From Tragulus kanchil (taxonomy: Eukaryota; Chordata; Mammalia; Artiodactyla; Tragulidae), in the NCBI GenBank assembly GCA_022376925.1, contig JAIOJX010000001.1:3381501-3445500 (forward strand): 64,000 nucleotides of DNA, read 5' to 3'. Below the pieces are notes generated by a model. The model had not been told where the DNA came from, did no database searches, and saw nothing but the letters and a program-made list of their open reading frames with translations. Shown here piece after piece: positions 24,711 through 36,577 of this stretch (position 1 is its first letter; each line of letters opens with the position of its first letter). The translations under genes and the position numbers were made by a program.

Positions 24711-26824
24711 AGGTTTAATGACCATTCGTTTAAAGTGAAATTACTCAGCATGTCTGCACGGTTTTCTCCAGCTATGTTCAGTTTCATGGAGGCAGATCCA
24801 GAGTAGGTGGAAAGTTGGATTTTATCGGGGCCAAGTTGAGTGCAAAGGCATGGCAGTGGCACATAGGCGTTTCGTGTGTATTCAAGAGAGAGATCATGAG
24901 GATTGATCATGGATTGCAAGCTGAGTAAGGAGGGAAGGTAAGGACAGAGTCAGGGTCTGGTGAAAGGTGCTGCAGGCTATGGGAATCGAGTCATGCTGAA
25001 AAGCCTGTTAGAAAAATAAGGCCATAAAGAAGTCCCTGGTAGAAAGATAGGAGCGCTCGTTTACCACTCCTAAGGCTCGGAGCCAAGACCAGAGGCTTGT
25101 TGTCGCCGTTCAGGTGGGGCATGTGATCTGGAACTTCTCTGCATGGACGAAGGCACACCGGGTCGCGCATAGATCACAATGCTGATCTACACACCTGCTG
25201 TCTGTTCCAGTGCTCTCCCTCCTGAGATGTGGCCTCTTGCAAGGAACTGTGCTTTGATGTAAGATAATTGATTAGATAGCTTTGATGATATTCCTCTTTG
25301 TATGTGCACAGCCACGGCTTTTTCATAGTCACCCACTGACTCTTGATTTCCTACATTCTTTCTAAACCTCAATAAAAAGGACATGAGAATCAGGGGAGTT
25401 ATCTTCCGTCCTAGAGATGACAGATCCCTTGTCCCATGTTTTGCAGACGCTAACGTGCCTGTGCCTGTAATTTGGATCGTCCACGCCGAGAGCCGCGGCA
25501 GAAAGGCGATGGAAAAAAAGATGTAAGACTGTCTGCAGGGTCCTGGTGGTGGTTGATGTTGGAGGACAGCTGCCATTCTTATAGAACTAAAAGAAATGAG
25601 CTGGCTCTTAGAGAGCAGGATATAATGGTGATTATGCAGGAGTAGTGGTGGCAGATAGGGCAGGGTATCAGGATGTGACCAGAAGAGTAAGTGGCAGCGG
25701 TAAGTAGGGAGAAAGGCAAGAACCTTGGTGGAGAATAGGTCAGTGGACTGAGAGCTGGATTTGGAATGGACTGCATTCCGAGGTTTAATGACCATTCGTT
25801 TAAAGTGAAATTACTCAGCATGTCTGCACGGTTTTCTCCAGCTATGTTCAGTTTCATGGAGGCAGATCCAGAGTAGGTGGAAAGTTGGATTTTATCGGGG
25901 CCAAGTTGAGTGCAAAGGCATGGCAGTGGCACATAGGCGTTTCGTGTGTATTCAAGAGAGAGATCATGAGGATTGATCATGGATTGCAAGCTGAGTAAGG
26001 AGGGAAGGTAAGGACAGAGTCAGGGTCTGGTGAAAGGTGCTGCAGGCTATGGGAATCGAGTCATGCTGAAAAGCCTGTTAGAAAAATAAGGCCATAAAGA
26101 AGTCCCTGGTAGAAAGATAGGAGCGCTCGTTTACCACTCCTAAGGCTCGGAGCCAAGACCAGAGGCTTGTTGTCGCCGTTCAGGTGGGGCATGTGATCTG
26201 GAACTTCTCTGCATGGACGAAGGCACACCGGGTCGCGCATAGATCACAATGCTGATCTACACACCTGCTGTCTGTTCCAGTGCTCTCCCTCCTGAGATGT
26301 GGCCTCTTGCAAGGAACTGTGCTTTGATGTAAGATAATTGATTAGATAGCTTTGATGATATTCCTCTTTGTATGTGCACAGCCACGGCTTTTTCATAGTC
26401 ACCCACTGACTCTTGATTTCCTACATTCTTTCTAAACCTCAATAAAAAGGACATGAGAATCAGGGGAGTTATCTTCCGTCCTAGAGATGACAGATCCCTT
26501 GTCCCATGTTTTGCAGACGCTAACGTGCCTGTGCCTGTAATTTGGATCGTCCACGCCGAGAGCCGCGGCAGAAAGGCGATGGAAAAAAAGATGTAAGACT
26601 GTCTGCAGGGTCCTGGTGGTGGTTGATGTTGGAGGACAGCTGCCATTCTTATAGAACTAAAAGAAATGAGCTGGCTCTTAGAGAGCAGGATATAATGGTG
26701 ATTATGCAGGAGTAGTGGTGGCAGATAGGGCAGGGTATCAGGATGTGACCAGAAGAGTAAGTGGCAGCGGTAAGTAGGGAGAAAGGCAAGAACCTTGGTG
26801 GAGAATAGGTCAGTGGACTGAGAG
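24711..26824. repeat. Tandem duplication D2, spacing 1070 bp with 26-bp filler
   Basis: Copy A is 24711-25754 and copy B is 25781-26824. Between them are 26 bases (25755-25780) that belong to neither. I found no difference between copies wherever I compared them, and the open frames translate identically where shared. The sequence is unassigned and has no element edges at the breakpoints. Confidence 0.92.
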
Positions 26825-27650
26825 ACCAGGGAGTTGAATCATCTATGTGGATTACTGAAGTCACCAAGAAGGCACATATTTAAGGAGCTCTTGTACCTGA
26901 CCTCTTGAAGCCATACCTGCTCCCAAACTCCTCACTCCATTCCTTGGACTCTCTGTGAACTTGAGGGGCACCCCACTGTGACATTCAGCTCTTCCCAGAG
27001 CCCTACCCCTCCCTCAAACTCATTTGTCATGGAGATCACCCCACCTGAGCCTCCACGCCAGTGAGAGCCACACCCTGTTTCTAATCCATCATCACTCCCC
27101 TGAGGTCTTGCTGCTGAGCATTTACTGAACACTTTTTATGTTCCATGAATGTTGCCTCATGCTGATGACATAAAACTGAATCAAACAGAGCAAGTTTGTT
27201 GCCTTGCTTCCTTTCTGGTTGGAGGAGAGAGACAATAAACTAGCAAACATGGAGAAGACCTAACAAAGTCGCTGGGAAGGGAAACAGGAATAGTGACTGT
27301 CACCTCATCCTGACTCTAACCCCAGCCTGATGGGGTTCTCACATCGGGCCAGCTCACAGAGACAATAGAGAGCTCCAATCACTCCCCTAGAGTCTCCCCA
27401 TTCCAACCCCAAGACTGCCCTTCACTTTCTTCTTGGCCTTGACCTCAGAACAGACCCCTACAACATTCCTAATCTATTCCTCAACCCTCAGCTGTTTCAT
27501 GATCTATTCCTGAGTCCCACCCCAATGCTAGCCATCACCTCGTTCAGACGGCACTCCATCTCCTGCCTCCTCCTCCTCCTCTCCCAGCTCCCACTCCTGT
27601 CCCTGAGCACCCACACCCCCTCAGCACCTCTGCCTGCTCCTCACTTCATC
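26825..27650. other. Unassigned DNA
   Basis: No gene or named repeat recognised. It is rich in CCTCC/CCCAG motifs and contains a CTCCTCCTCCTCCTC-like short run near 27.57 kb. Confidence 0.4.
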
Positions 27651-27865
27651 CTGCTCTGGAGTCAGATCACCTAGGTTCAAACTCAGCCTTTCTACTTGCT
27701 AACTGGATGCCTTGGGCAAGTGACCTCTCCAGGCCTCAGGTCTTTCATATGAAAAATGAGAATGACAATCTCAGTTTCAAAAACCTCATCGAATGAGACA
27801 ATGCAAGCCAAGAGTTTAGCACAGAGCTTGGCTCTGTGGGATCTCAATCCACACCAACTTGGCCA
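27651..27865 (+). repeat. MIR SINE
   Basis: CTCTGGAGTCAGATCACCTA, then GGTTCAAACTCAGCC, GCCTTGGGCAAGTGACCTCT, TTCATATGAAAAATGAG and AGCACAGAGCTTGGC follow the order of a full-length MIR in forward orientation. The tail two-thirds recurs at 28811-28985 as part of duplication D3. Confidence 0.8.
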
Positions 27866-29906
27866 AATGGTCTGACACAGTGGGTGCTTCTGGGTTGATT
27901 TTTTTCACAAGGGAGCTCAACTCTTACCAGCACCCCGACTCTGCCCTTTGGAACATTCCCAGCAAGCTCTGATGTTCTTTTGACAAACTCTGGCGGGGAA
28001 ACAGAGACAAGAAGAGAGGCTACTGATCCTGAGCTTGCAGGAGTGTCCCTGGGAGGCTGAGGGACGCTGAGGAACTGCCTGGAATTAGAGGTTGTTCCTT
28101 CTGTAAGAGGAAGAAAAAGATCCCTCAGTGTCTGGCAGTTCCCTCACTTGGCAGGACAATTTCTTCCCTTTCACTGAGCGGTTATTTTCTTTGACCATCT
28201 GCCTGGCCTAAGGGTAGAAGAATCCCAGACCAGGATTTCTCAAAGACTATGACTCACAAGAATCCTCTAGAATGCTTTTTAATTATGGACATTCTTATGT
28301 CTTGCTCTGTATCCTCTGGTACCTGATGGGGAGCCTAAGGTTTGTGTGCTTACCCAATATGCAGTGGTGGCTCTGCAATGAGGATGTGGGTCCCTGGGTG
28401 AGCCACACTTCCAGAAACACAGCTCTGATCTTGACTTTCTGCTTGGGAAGTTCCCTCTGCCTCTCTCTTTCCCACGTACCGCCCCCCACCCACCCCGCAG
28501 AAGACCCCCAGAGAATGGACTGTAAGAGCAAGCAGACTAACTTCAGATGTGGTATGTGAGGTGAGCAAGCACATATGGTCTGCAGAAACCCTAGAAGCTA
28601 GCAAGACATCTCAAGACCTGGGCCAGGGGTCCTGAGAGGTCTGAACAGGGTGACCAGGACTGGCCAGGGTGTTCAAGGATGAGGAACCAAAGCCAAGGCT
28701 GAGTGACCATGACATAGCTCATCATATCCACAAACTCCTTTTGTCCCAACGTTGGACAGCAAGGAGATCAAACCAGTCAATGCCTACACCCACCTCAGGA
28801 TTGCCTTGGGAAACTCAGCCTTTCTACTTGCTAACTGGATGCCTTGGGCAAGTGACCTCAGGCCTCAGGTCTTTCATATGAAAATGAGAATGACAATCTC
28901 AGTTTTAAAAACCTCATCGAATGAGACAATGCAAGCCAAGAGTTTAGCACAGAGCTTGGCTCTGTGGGATCTCAATCCACACCAACTTGGCCAAATGGTC
29001 TGACACAGTGGGTGCTTCTGGGTTGATTTTTTTCACAAGGGAGCTCAACTCTTACCAGCACCCCGACTCTGCCCTTTGGAACATTCCCAGCAAGCTCTGA
29101 TGTTCTTTTGACAAACTCTGGCGGGGAAACAGAGACAAGAAGAGGCTACTGATCCTGAGCTTGCAGGAGTGTCCCTGGGAGGCTGAGGGACGCTGAGGAA
29201 CTGCCTGGAATTAGAGGTTGTTCCTTCTGTAAGAGGAAGAAAAAGATCCCTCAGTGTCTGGCAGTTCCCTCACTTGGCAGGACAATTTCTTCCCTTTCAC
29301 TGAGCGGTTATTTTCTTTGACCATCTGCCTGGCCTAAGGGTAGAAGAATCCCAGACCAGGATTTCTCAAAGACTATGACTCACAAGAATCCTCTAGAATG
29401 CTTTTTAATTATGGACATTCTTATGTCTTGCTCTGTATCCTCTGGTACCTGATGGGGAGCCTAAGGTTTGTGTGCTTACCCAATATGCAGTGGTGGCTCT
29501 GCAATGAGGATGTGGGTCCCTGGGTGAGCCACACTTCCAGAAACACAGCTCTGATCTTGACTTTCTGCTTGGGAAGTTCCCTCTGCCTCTCTCTTTCCCA
29601 CGTACCGCCCCCCACCCACCCCGCAGAAGACCCCCAGAGAATGGACTGTAAGAGCAAGCAGACTAACTTCAGATGTGGTATGTGAGGTGAGCAAGCACAT
29701 ATGGTCTGCAGAAACCCTAGAAGCTAGCAAGACATCTCAAGACCTGGGCCAGGGGTCCTGAGAGGTCTGAACAGGGTGACCAGGACTGGCCAGGGTGTTC
29801 AAGGATGAGGAACCAAAGCCAAGGCTGAGTGACCATGACATAGCTCATCATATCCACAAACTCCTTTTGTCCCAACGTTGGACAGCAAGGAGATCAAACC
29901 AGTCAA
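27679..29906. repeat. Tandem duplication D3, spacing about 1.13 kb
   Basis: Copy A is 27679-28780 and copy B is 28811-29906, with about 30 bases of unrelated filler (28781-28810). The left breakpoint falls inside the MIR. Copy B lacks a few bases near its start (GACCTCTCCAGG versus GACCTCAGG) and shows small homopolymer and dinucleotide differences, while the rest is identical over hundreds of bases. Confidence 0.9.
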
Positions 29907-30305
29907 TTCTAAAGGAAATCAATCATGCATATATTTTTTTACATCTTTATTTTACTTCTAACTTTTACAGAGTTTTGTTGTTTACAGATGTTCTGTATGT
30001 TCCCAGATGAGTCATATGTATATCCCCCCATCCCACCCCTCCAGACCGTCACACAGCACCCCTGCAGGATCCCCTTTTCTCACAGAGCAACGTCCATAGC
30101 TATTATCTTCACATATGATGGTACAGGTTTTCTTGCTACTTCCTTTATGCCTCCCTGGTGGTCCAGTGGTTAAAACCATGCATATTTGTTGGAAGGACTG
30201 ATGCTGAAACTCTGGGAGATAGTAAAGAGCAGGTAAGCCTGGCATGCTGCAGTTCATGGGGTCACAGAGTCAGACACGACTTAGCAACTGAACACCACCA
30301 CCACC
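29862..30305 (+). mobile_element. BovB/BovA fragment split by a later insertion
   Basis: The left piece (about 29875-29930, GACAGCAAGGAGATCAAACC then TTCTAAAGGAAATCAA) and the right piece (about 30183-30300, GGAAGGACTGATGCTGAAAC to CACGACTTAGCAACTGAAC) are consecutive parts of the BovB 3' region. They are separated by about 250 bp. The insertion is bordered by ATCATGCATAT on the left and ACCATGCATAT on the right, consistent with a target-site duplication. The part between about 30187 and 30300 also skips internal BovB sequence, as BovA-type derivatives do. Confidence 0.65.
29931..30182. mobile_element. Insertion inside BovB fragment, origin uncertain
   Basis: It starts with a T-run and ends with CCTCCCTGGTGGTCCAGTGG, the head of a tRNA-derived SINE, which makes it a composite. 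The T-rich start and the CATATGTATATCCCCCCATC part resemble a reverse-oriented L1 3' UTR, but this is only a resemblance. Confidence 0.35.
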
Positions 30306-30309
30306 AGCA

Positions 30310-30332
30310 CATACACACACACACACACAGAG
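30310..30332. repeat. (CA)n microsatellite
   Basis: A short run of CA dinucleotides following the BovA-type fragment. Confidence 0.8.
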
Positions 30333-30758
30333 CCTAAGCCAGGCAGATGCTTAGGCAGATAAATTCCTAGAGTCCTTAGCCCTCATGCACTTCATTTGCC
30401 CTGCTGCCCTCTCCTGGACATCGTGGGCAGGGTAGCTGCCAGCGCGCTCCCTCACAAGCACCCGTCTTTCCTCTCGGGATACCATGATCATACAAGCTGC
30501 GACGACCATGCTTGAGAGCTCCAAATTCAAGTCCAAATGCATCCCCTGCCTCTGATTCCGATGATTGGAGGTGGGGCACCAGAATTAAACTTTCAGAATG
30601 GACTGAGCCTCCTAGAACCACTTCCTTTACCAGAATGTTCACCAAGCGTTAGAGGCATCACTTGACACCAGCCTCTGCTCTTCAGTAGACACATCAAATC
30701 TCAGATGACATCATTCAACCTAGCAGTTAAGCCATGCCTCCAATTAAGACATAATACA

Positions 30759-31096
30759 GGGCTTCCCCTGGTGGTCCAGTGGGTAAAGACACCGCCTTGC
30801 AGTGCAAGGGGCGCCGGTTCGAGCCCTGGCCTGGGAAGATCCCACGTGCCGCGGAGCGGCTGGACCGATGTGTCCAATTACCGAGCCGGAGCTCTGGCGC
30901 GCGTGCGCCCAGAGCCAGTGCTCTGCGACGACAGTGGCCACCGCGATGGGAGGCCCACACGGGCCAAAGAACAAAGACGGATGAAAATAGAGAAATGAAA
31001 GACCAATAGAAGTGGCCTGCTCATCCCCCTCCCTCCCCACCCCACCCTCCAAAAAAAAAAAAAAAGATAAATAAATTTTTAAAAATTAAGAAAAAA
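30759..31096 (+). mobile_element. tRNA-derived SINE with GCGGAGCGGCTGGACC body
   Basis: The head GGGCTTCCCCTGGTGGTCC and a good B box (GGTTCGAGCCC) lead into a body with GCGGAGCGGCTGGACC, GGAGCTCTGGCGCG and GATGGGAGGCCCACAC, ending in AATAGAAGTGGCC and an A-rich tail. The target-site duplication AGACATAATACA flanks it at 30747-30758 and 31097-31108. The same family recurs at 38.57, 39.73, 54.52, 55.20, 55.84 and 62.67 kb. It is distinct from the CHR-like SINE at 21.6 kb. Confidence 0.88.
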
Positions 31097-33094
31097 AGAC
31101 ATAATACAATGCTTTCTTAGCACATACAATTTTTTTTATACTTATTCAAATAGCTCTATTAAACTTCATCAGATGATGATTTTTCAGATAGATCTTTCAG
31201 GTATTTACAAATAATAAAGAAAAATACAAGTAAAACTAATTTAAGCAAATTTGATTCCGAGGCCAACACTCCTGAATGATTTTTTGACTGAGACTTGTGG
31301 ATGTTACTCTTTTCCCACACAGCATCTGAAACATCAGGCATGTTGGCAAGGTGGCCTTCTTTAAATAATGATTTTTTAAGCCTGCAGGGAGAGAGGAGTC
31401 AAGATGGTAGAATAGGACAATATGGAATTTGTCTCTCCTCACAAGTACATTAAGAATACATCTACAAATGGAACAGTTCTCACAGAGCACCTTCTGAATA
31501 TTAGCAGAAGACGATGGACATCTGAGAAGAGTAGGTAAGAGAACTAAGCACTGCCAAACCAGCTTTACAATAAATGCTAAAGGAACTTCTGTAGGTGGAA
31601 AACAGAAGAGAAGAAAAAGACCTACAAAACCAAACCCAAAACAATTAAGAAAAGACAACAGGGACACACATACTGACAATTACCTTCAATGTAAATAGAT
31701 GAAATGCTCCAAACAAAAGACAGAGACTGGCTGAATGAATACAAAAATGAGACCCATGTACGTGCTGTCTATAAGAGACTCACTTTAGACCTAGTAACAC
31801 ACACAGAATGAAAGTGAGAGAATGGAAAAATATATTCTTTGCAAATGGAAATCAGAAGAAAGCTGGACTAGCAATACTCATATTAGATAAAACAGACTTT
31901 AAAGACTACTGCAAGAGATAAGAAAGGACTCTCTATAGTGACCAAGGGATCAATTCAAGAAGATAAAACAAAAAAGTTAGACTAAAAACAAGACTTTAAA
32001 CACCGCATGTGTCAAACCGGAGCTCTGGCGCGTCCCAGAGCCAGTGCTCTGCGACGACAGTGGCCACCGCGATGGGAGGCCCACAGGGCCAAGAACAAAG
32101 ACGGATGAAAATAGAAAATGAAAGAGCAATAGAAGTAACCCACCATCTCCCCTCCCTCCCCACCCCACCCACCAAAAAAAAAAAAAAAGATAAATAAATT
32201 TTTAAAAATTAAGAAAAAAAGACATAATACAATGCTTTCTTAGCACATACAATTTTTTTATACTTATTCAAATAGCTCTATTAAACTTCATCAGATGATG
32301 ATTTTTCAGATAGATCTTTCAGGTATTTACAAATAATAAAGAAAAATACAAGTAAAACTAATTTAAGCAAATTTGATTCCGAGGCCAACACTCCTGAATG
32401 ATTTTTTGACTGAGACTTGTGGATGTTACTCTTTTCCCACACAGCATCTGAAACATCAGGCATGTTGGCAAGGTGGCCTTTCTTTAAATAATGATTTTTT
32501 AAGCCTGCAGGGAGAGAGGAGTCAAGATGGTAGAATAGGACAATATGGAATTTGTCTCTCCTCACAAGTACATTAAGAATACATCTACAAATGGAACAGT
32601 TCTCACAGAGCACCTTCTGAATATTAGCAGAAGACGATGGACATCTGAGAAGAGTAGGTAAGAGAACTAAGCACTGCCAAACCAGCTTTACAATAAATGC
32701 TAAAGGAACTTCTGTAGGTGGAAAACAGAAGAGAAGAAAAAGACCTACAAAACCAAACCCAAAACAATTAAGAAAAGACAACAGGGACACACATACTGAC
32801 AATTACCTTCAATGTAAATAGATGAAATGCTCCAAACAAAAGACAGAGACTGGCTGAATGAATACAAAAATGAGACCCATGTACGTGCTGTCTATAAGAG
32901 ACTCACTTTAGACCTAGTAACACACACAGAATGAAAGTGAGAGAATGGAAAAATATATTCTTTGCAAATGGAAATCAGAAGAAAGCTGGACTAGCAATAC
33001 TCATATTAGATAAAACAGACTTTAAAGACTACTGCAAGAGATAAGAAAGGACTCTCTATAGTGACCAAGGGATCAATTCAAGAAGATAAAACAA
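30886..33094. repeat. Tandem duplication D4, spacing about 1.13 kb with degraded junction
   Basis: Copy A is about 30886-31971 and copy B about 32017-33094. The left breakpoint falls inside the SINE and the right inside the L1. The 45 bases between (31972-32016) match neither flank well. Copies differ by small indels at homopolymers (for example GGCCTTCTTT versus GGCCTTTCTTT) and by scattered changes in the SINE part near the copy B start. Confidence 0.88.
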
Positions 33095-34308
33095 TTGTAA
33101 ATATGTGTGCACCAAAGATAGGAGCACCTCAAAACATAAGGCAAATGCTAACAGTCATAAAAGGGAAAATCAACAGCAGTACAATAATAGTGGGGGAACT
33201 TAACAGCCCACTTATACTAATGGACAGATAATCCAGGCAGAAAATTAAGAAGTAAACACAAATTAAATTGCACATTAGATCAGGTAAATTAGTTGATATT
33301 TATAGGGCATTCCGTTTGAAAGCAGCAGAATACACTTTCTTCTCAAATGTACATAGAATATTCTCCACAATAGATCACATTTTGGATCACAAATCAATCT
33401 CAACAAATTTAAGAAATTTAAATCATATCAAGCATCTCTTCTAACCATAGCACTATGAGATTAGAAATCAATTACAGAAAAAAGAACCTCAAAAAGCACA
33501 GACACGTGGTGTCTAAACAATATGCTACTAAATAACCCAGAGATCATTGAGGAAACCAGAAAAAAAATGAAAAAATGGCAAGAAAAACATGATGACCCAA
33601 AACCTATGGAATGCAGCAAAAGCAATTCTAAGAGGAAAGTTTAGAGCAATACAATCCTACTTAAAGAAATAAGAAAAATCTCAAATAAACAATAAAATCT
33701 TACACTTAAAGCGACTAGAGATAGAATAACAACAAAACAAAGTCAGTAGAAGGAAAGAAATTGTAAAGTAAAGATCAGAGCAGATATAAATGAAATAGAA
33801 ATGAAGAAAATAATAGCAAAGATCAATGGAACTAAAAGCTGAATCTTTGGGAAGATGAACAAAATTGATAAACCATTCAGCCAGACTCATCAAGGAAAAA
33901 AGGAGAGTCTCTTCAATAAGTGGTGCTGGTGAAGCTGGCTGGCTACATGCAAAAGAGTGGAATTAGAACTATTCCTAACACCACACACACAAATAAACTG
34001 AAAATGGATTAGAGACTTACATGTAAGGCCAGACACCATAAAACTCTTAGAGGAAAACATAGGCGGAAGACTTTTGACATAAATCACAGCAAGATCCTCT
34101 TTGACCACCTCCTAGAGTAATGAAAATAATAACAAAAATAAATAAATGAGACCTAACAAAGCTGAAAAGCTTTTGCGGAGCAAAGGAAACAATAAATAAG
34201 ACAAAAAAAAAAAAAAAACCAAAACCTCAGACTGGGAGAAAATATCTGCAAATGAAACCACTAATAAAGGATTAATCTTCAAAATATGCGAAGAGCTCAT
34301 ACAGCTCA

Positions 34309-34309
<1 letters not shown>

Positions 34310-34359
<50 letters not shown>

Positions 34360-34360
34360 A
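34310..34360. repeat. (AC)n followed by (AT)n microsatellite
   Basis: About 38 bases of AC dinucleotides followed by a short ATATATATA run, inside the L1 C-terminal ORF2 region. Confidence 0.9.
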
Positions 34361-34423
34361 ATTTATAAATGGGCAGAAGACCTAATAGACATTTCTCCAA
34401 AGAAGAAATAAAGATGGCCAAAG

Positions 34424-36577
34424 ACATGAAAAGGTGCTCAGCATGACTAATTATTAGAGAAATGCATATCAAAACTACAATGAAGTATCACCTCACACTG
34501 ATGGTCAGAATAGCCATCACCAAAACCAAAATCTACAAGCACTAAGTGCTGGAAAGGATGTGGAGAAAAGGGAATCCTCTTACACTGTTGGTGGGAATAT
34601 AAATTGATACAACTACTGTGGAGAACATAGTAGGTTCTTTAAAGAGGTTCCTTAAAAATATAAAAACAGAAATACCATACGACCTAGCAATCCCATTCCT
34701 GGGAATATTCCCAGAGAAAATCATAATTCAAAAACGATATATGCACCCGTACTCACTGCAGCACTATTTACAACAGCCAGAGCATGGATGCAACCCAAGT
34801 GTCCATCGACGCAGGAATGGAGAAAGATGTGGTACAAATATAGAACAGAATAATCCTCAGCCATTAAACTGAACAAAACTGTGTAATTTGCAGAGATGTG
34901 GATAGAATTAGAGACTGTCATGGAGAATAAAATAAGTCAAAAAGGAAAAAAAAAAAAAAAGAAACACTGTTTACTTATTCTTATGCGAAATCCAGAAACG
35001 TGGTATAGATGATCTTATTTGCAAAGCAGAAACAGAGACACAGACGTTGAGAACAGATGTCGGGCCACCATGGGAGAGAGTGGGTTGATTTGGGAGACTG
35101 GGATTGAGGCAGAGACACTATTATGTTTAAAATAGGTAACTAATGAGAACTGACTGTACAGCACAAGGAACTCTACTCAGTGTTCTGCAGTGACCTGAAT
35201 GGGAAGGAAATTTCAAAAAAGGGGGATATGTGTATATGTATAGGAGCTCCCCAGGTGGTGCTTAGAACCTGCTTGCCAATGCAGGAGACTAAGAGACAGG
35301 GTTCCATCCCTGGGTTGGGAAGATGCCCTGGAGGAGGACATGGCACCCCACTCCAGTCTTCTTGCCTGGAGAATCGCATGGACAGAGGAGACTGGCGGGC
35401 TGCAGAACACAGGGTCGCACGGAGCCGGACACGACTGAAGTGACTGAGCACGCATGTGCATGTATACATATAGCTGACTGACTTTTCTGTGTGGCAGAAA
35501 CATGAAAAGGTGCTCAGCATGACTAATTATTAGAGAAATGCATATCAAAACTACAATGAAGTATCACCTCACACTGATGGTCAGAATAGCCATCACCAAA
35601 ACCAAAATCTACAAGCACTAAGTGCTGGAAAGGATGTGGAGAAAAGGGAATCCTCTTACACTGTTGGTGGGAATATAAATTGATACAACTACTGTGGAGA
35701 ACATAGTAGGTTCTTTAAAGAGGTTCCTTAAAAATATAAAAACAGAAATACCATACGACCTAGCAATCCCATTCCTGGGAATATTCCCAGAGAAAATCAT
35801 AATTCAAAAACGATATATGCACCCGTACTCACTGCAGCACTATTTACAACAGCCAGAGCATGGATGCAACCCAAGTGTCCATCGACGCAGGAATGGAGAA
35901 AGATGTGGTACAAATATAGAACAGAATAATCCTCAGCCATTAAACTGAACAAAACTGTGTAATTTGCAGAGATGTGGATAGAATTAGAGACTGTCATGGA
36001 GAATAAAATAAGTCAAAAAGGAAAAAAAAAAAAAAAGAAACACTGTTTACTTATTCTTATGCGAAATCCAGAAACGTGGTATAGATGATCTTATTTGCAA
36101 AGCAGAAACAGAGACACAGACGTTGAGAACAGATGTCGGGCCACCATGGGAGAGAGTGGGTTGATTTGGGAGACTGGGATTGAGGCAGAGACACTATTAT
36201 GTTTAAAATAGGTAACTAATGAGAACTGACTGTACAGCACAAGGAACTCTACTCAGTGTTCTGCAGTGACCTGAATGGGAAGGAAATTTCAAAAAAGGGG
36301 GATATGTGTATATGTATAGGAGCTCCCCAGGTGGTGCTTAGAACCTGCTTGCCAATGCAGGAGACTAAGAGACAGGGGTTCCATCCCTGGGTTGGGAAGA
36401 TGCCCTGGAGGAGGACATGGCACCCCACTCCAGTCTTCTTGCCTGGAGAATCGCATGGACAGAGGAGACTGGCGGGCTGCAGAACACAGGGTCGCACGGA
36501 GCCGGACACGACTGAAGTGACTGAGCACGCATGTGCATGTATACATATAGCTGACTGACTTTTCTGTGTGGCAGAAA
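34424..36577. repeat. Tandem duplication D5, spacing 1076 bp
   Basis: Copy A is 34424-35500 and copy B is 35500-36577, abutting with no filler. The block covers the L1 ORF2 end, the 3' UTR and the Bov-tA inserted there. The only difference I noticed is one extra G (GACAGGG versus GACAGGGG), which shifts open frames in the SINE. Confidence 0.93.
35243..35462 (+). mobile_element. Bov-tA-type SINE inserted in the L1 3' UTR
   Basis: The tRNA-like head (GGAGCTCCCCAGGTGGTGC), GGTTCCATCCCTGGG, GGAAGATGCCCTGGAGGAGG, CACTCCAGTCTTCTTGCC and GGACACGACTGAAGTGACTG mark a Bov-tA-type element. The L1 3' UTR string TGTATATGTATA precedes it and TGTATACATATA follows, fitting a target-site duplication. Identical copies at about 36319-36538 and 37430-37649 come from duplications D5 and D6, not from independent insertions. 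Confidence 0.88.

Noticed and set aside
30759..30870. tRNA gene
   Set aside because: The A/B-box-like parts belong to a tRNA-derived SINE with a body, an A-rich tail and target-site duplications.
34112..34348. Open frame with a Cys-Val repeat
   Set aside because: Translation of the (AC)n microsatellite inside L1.
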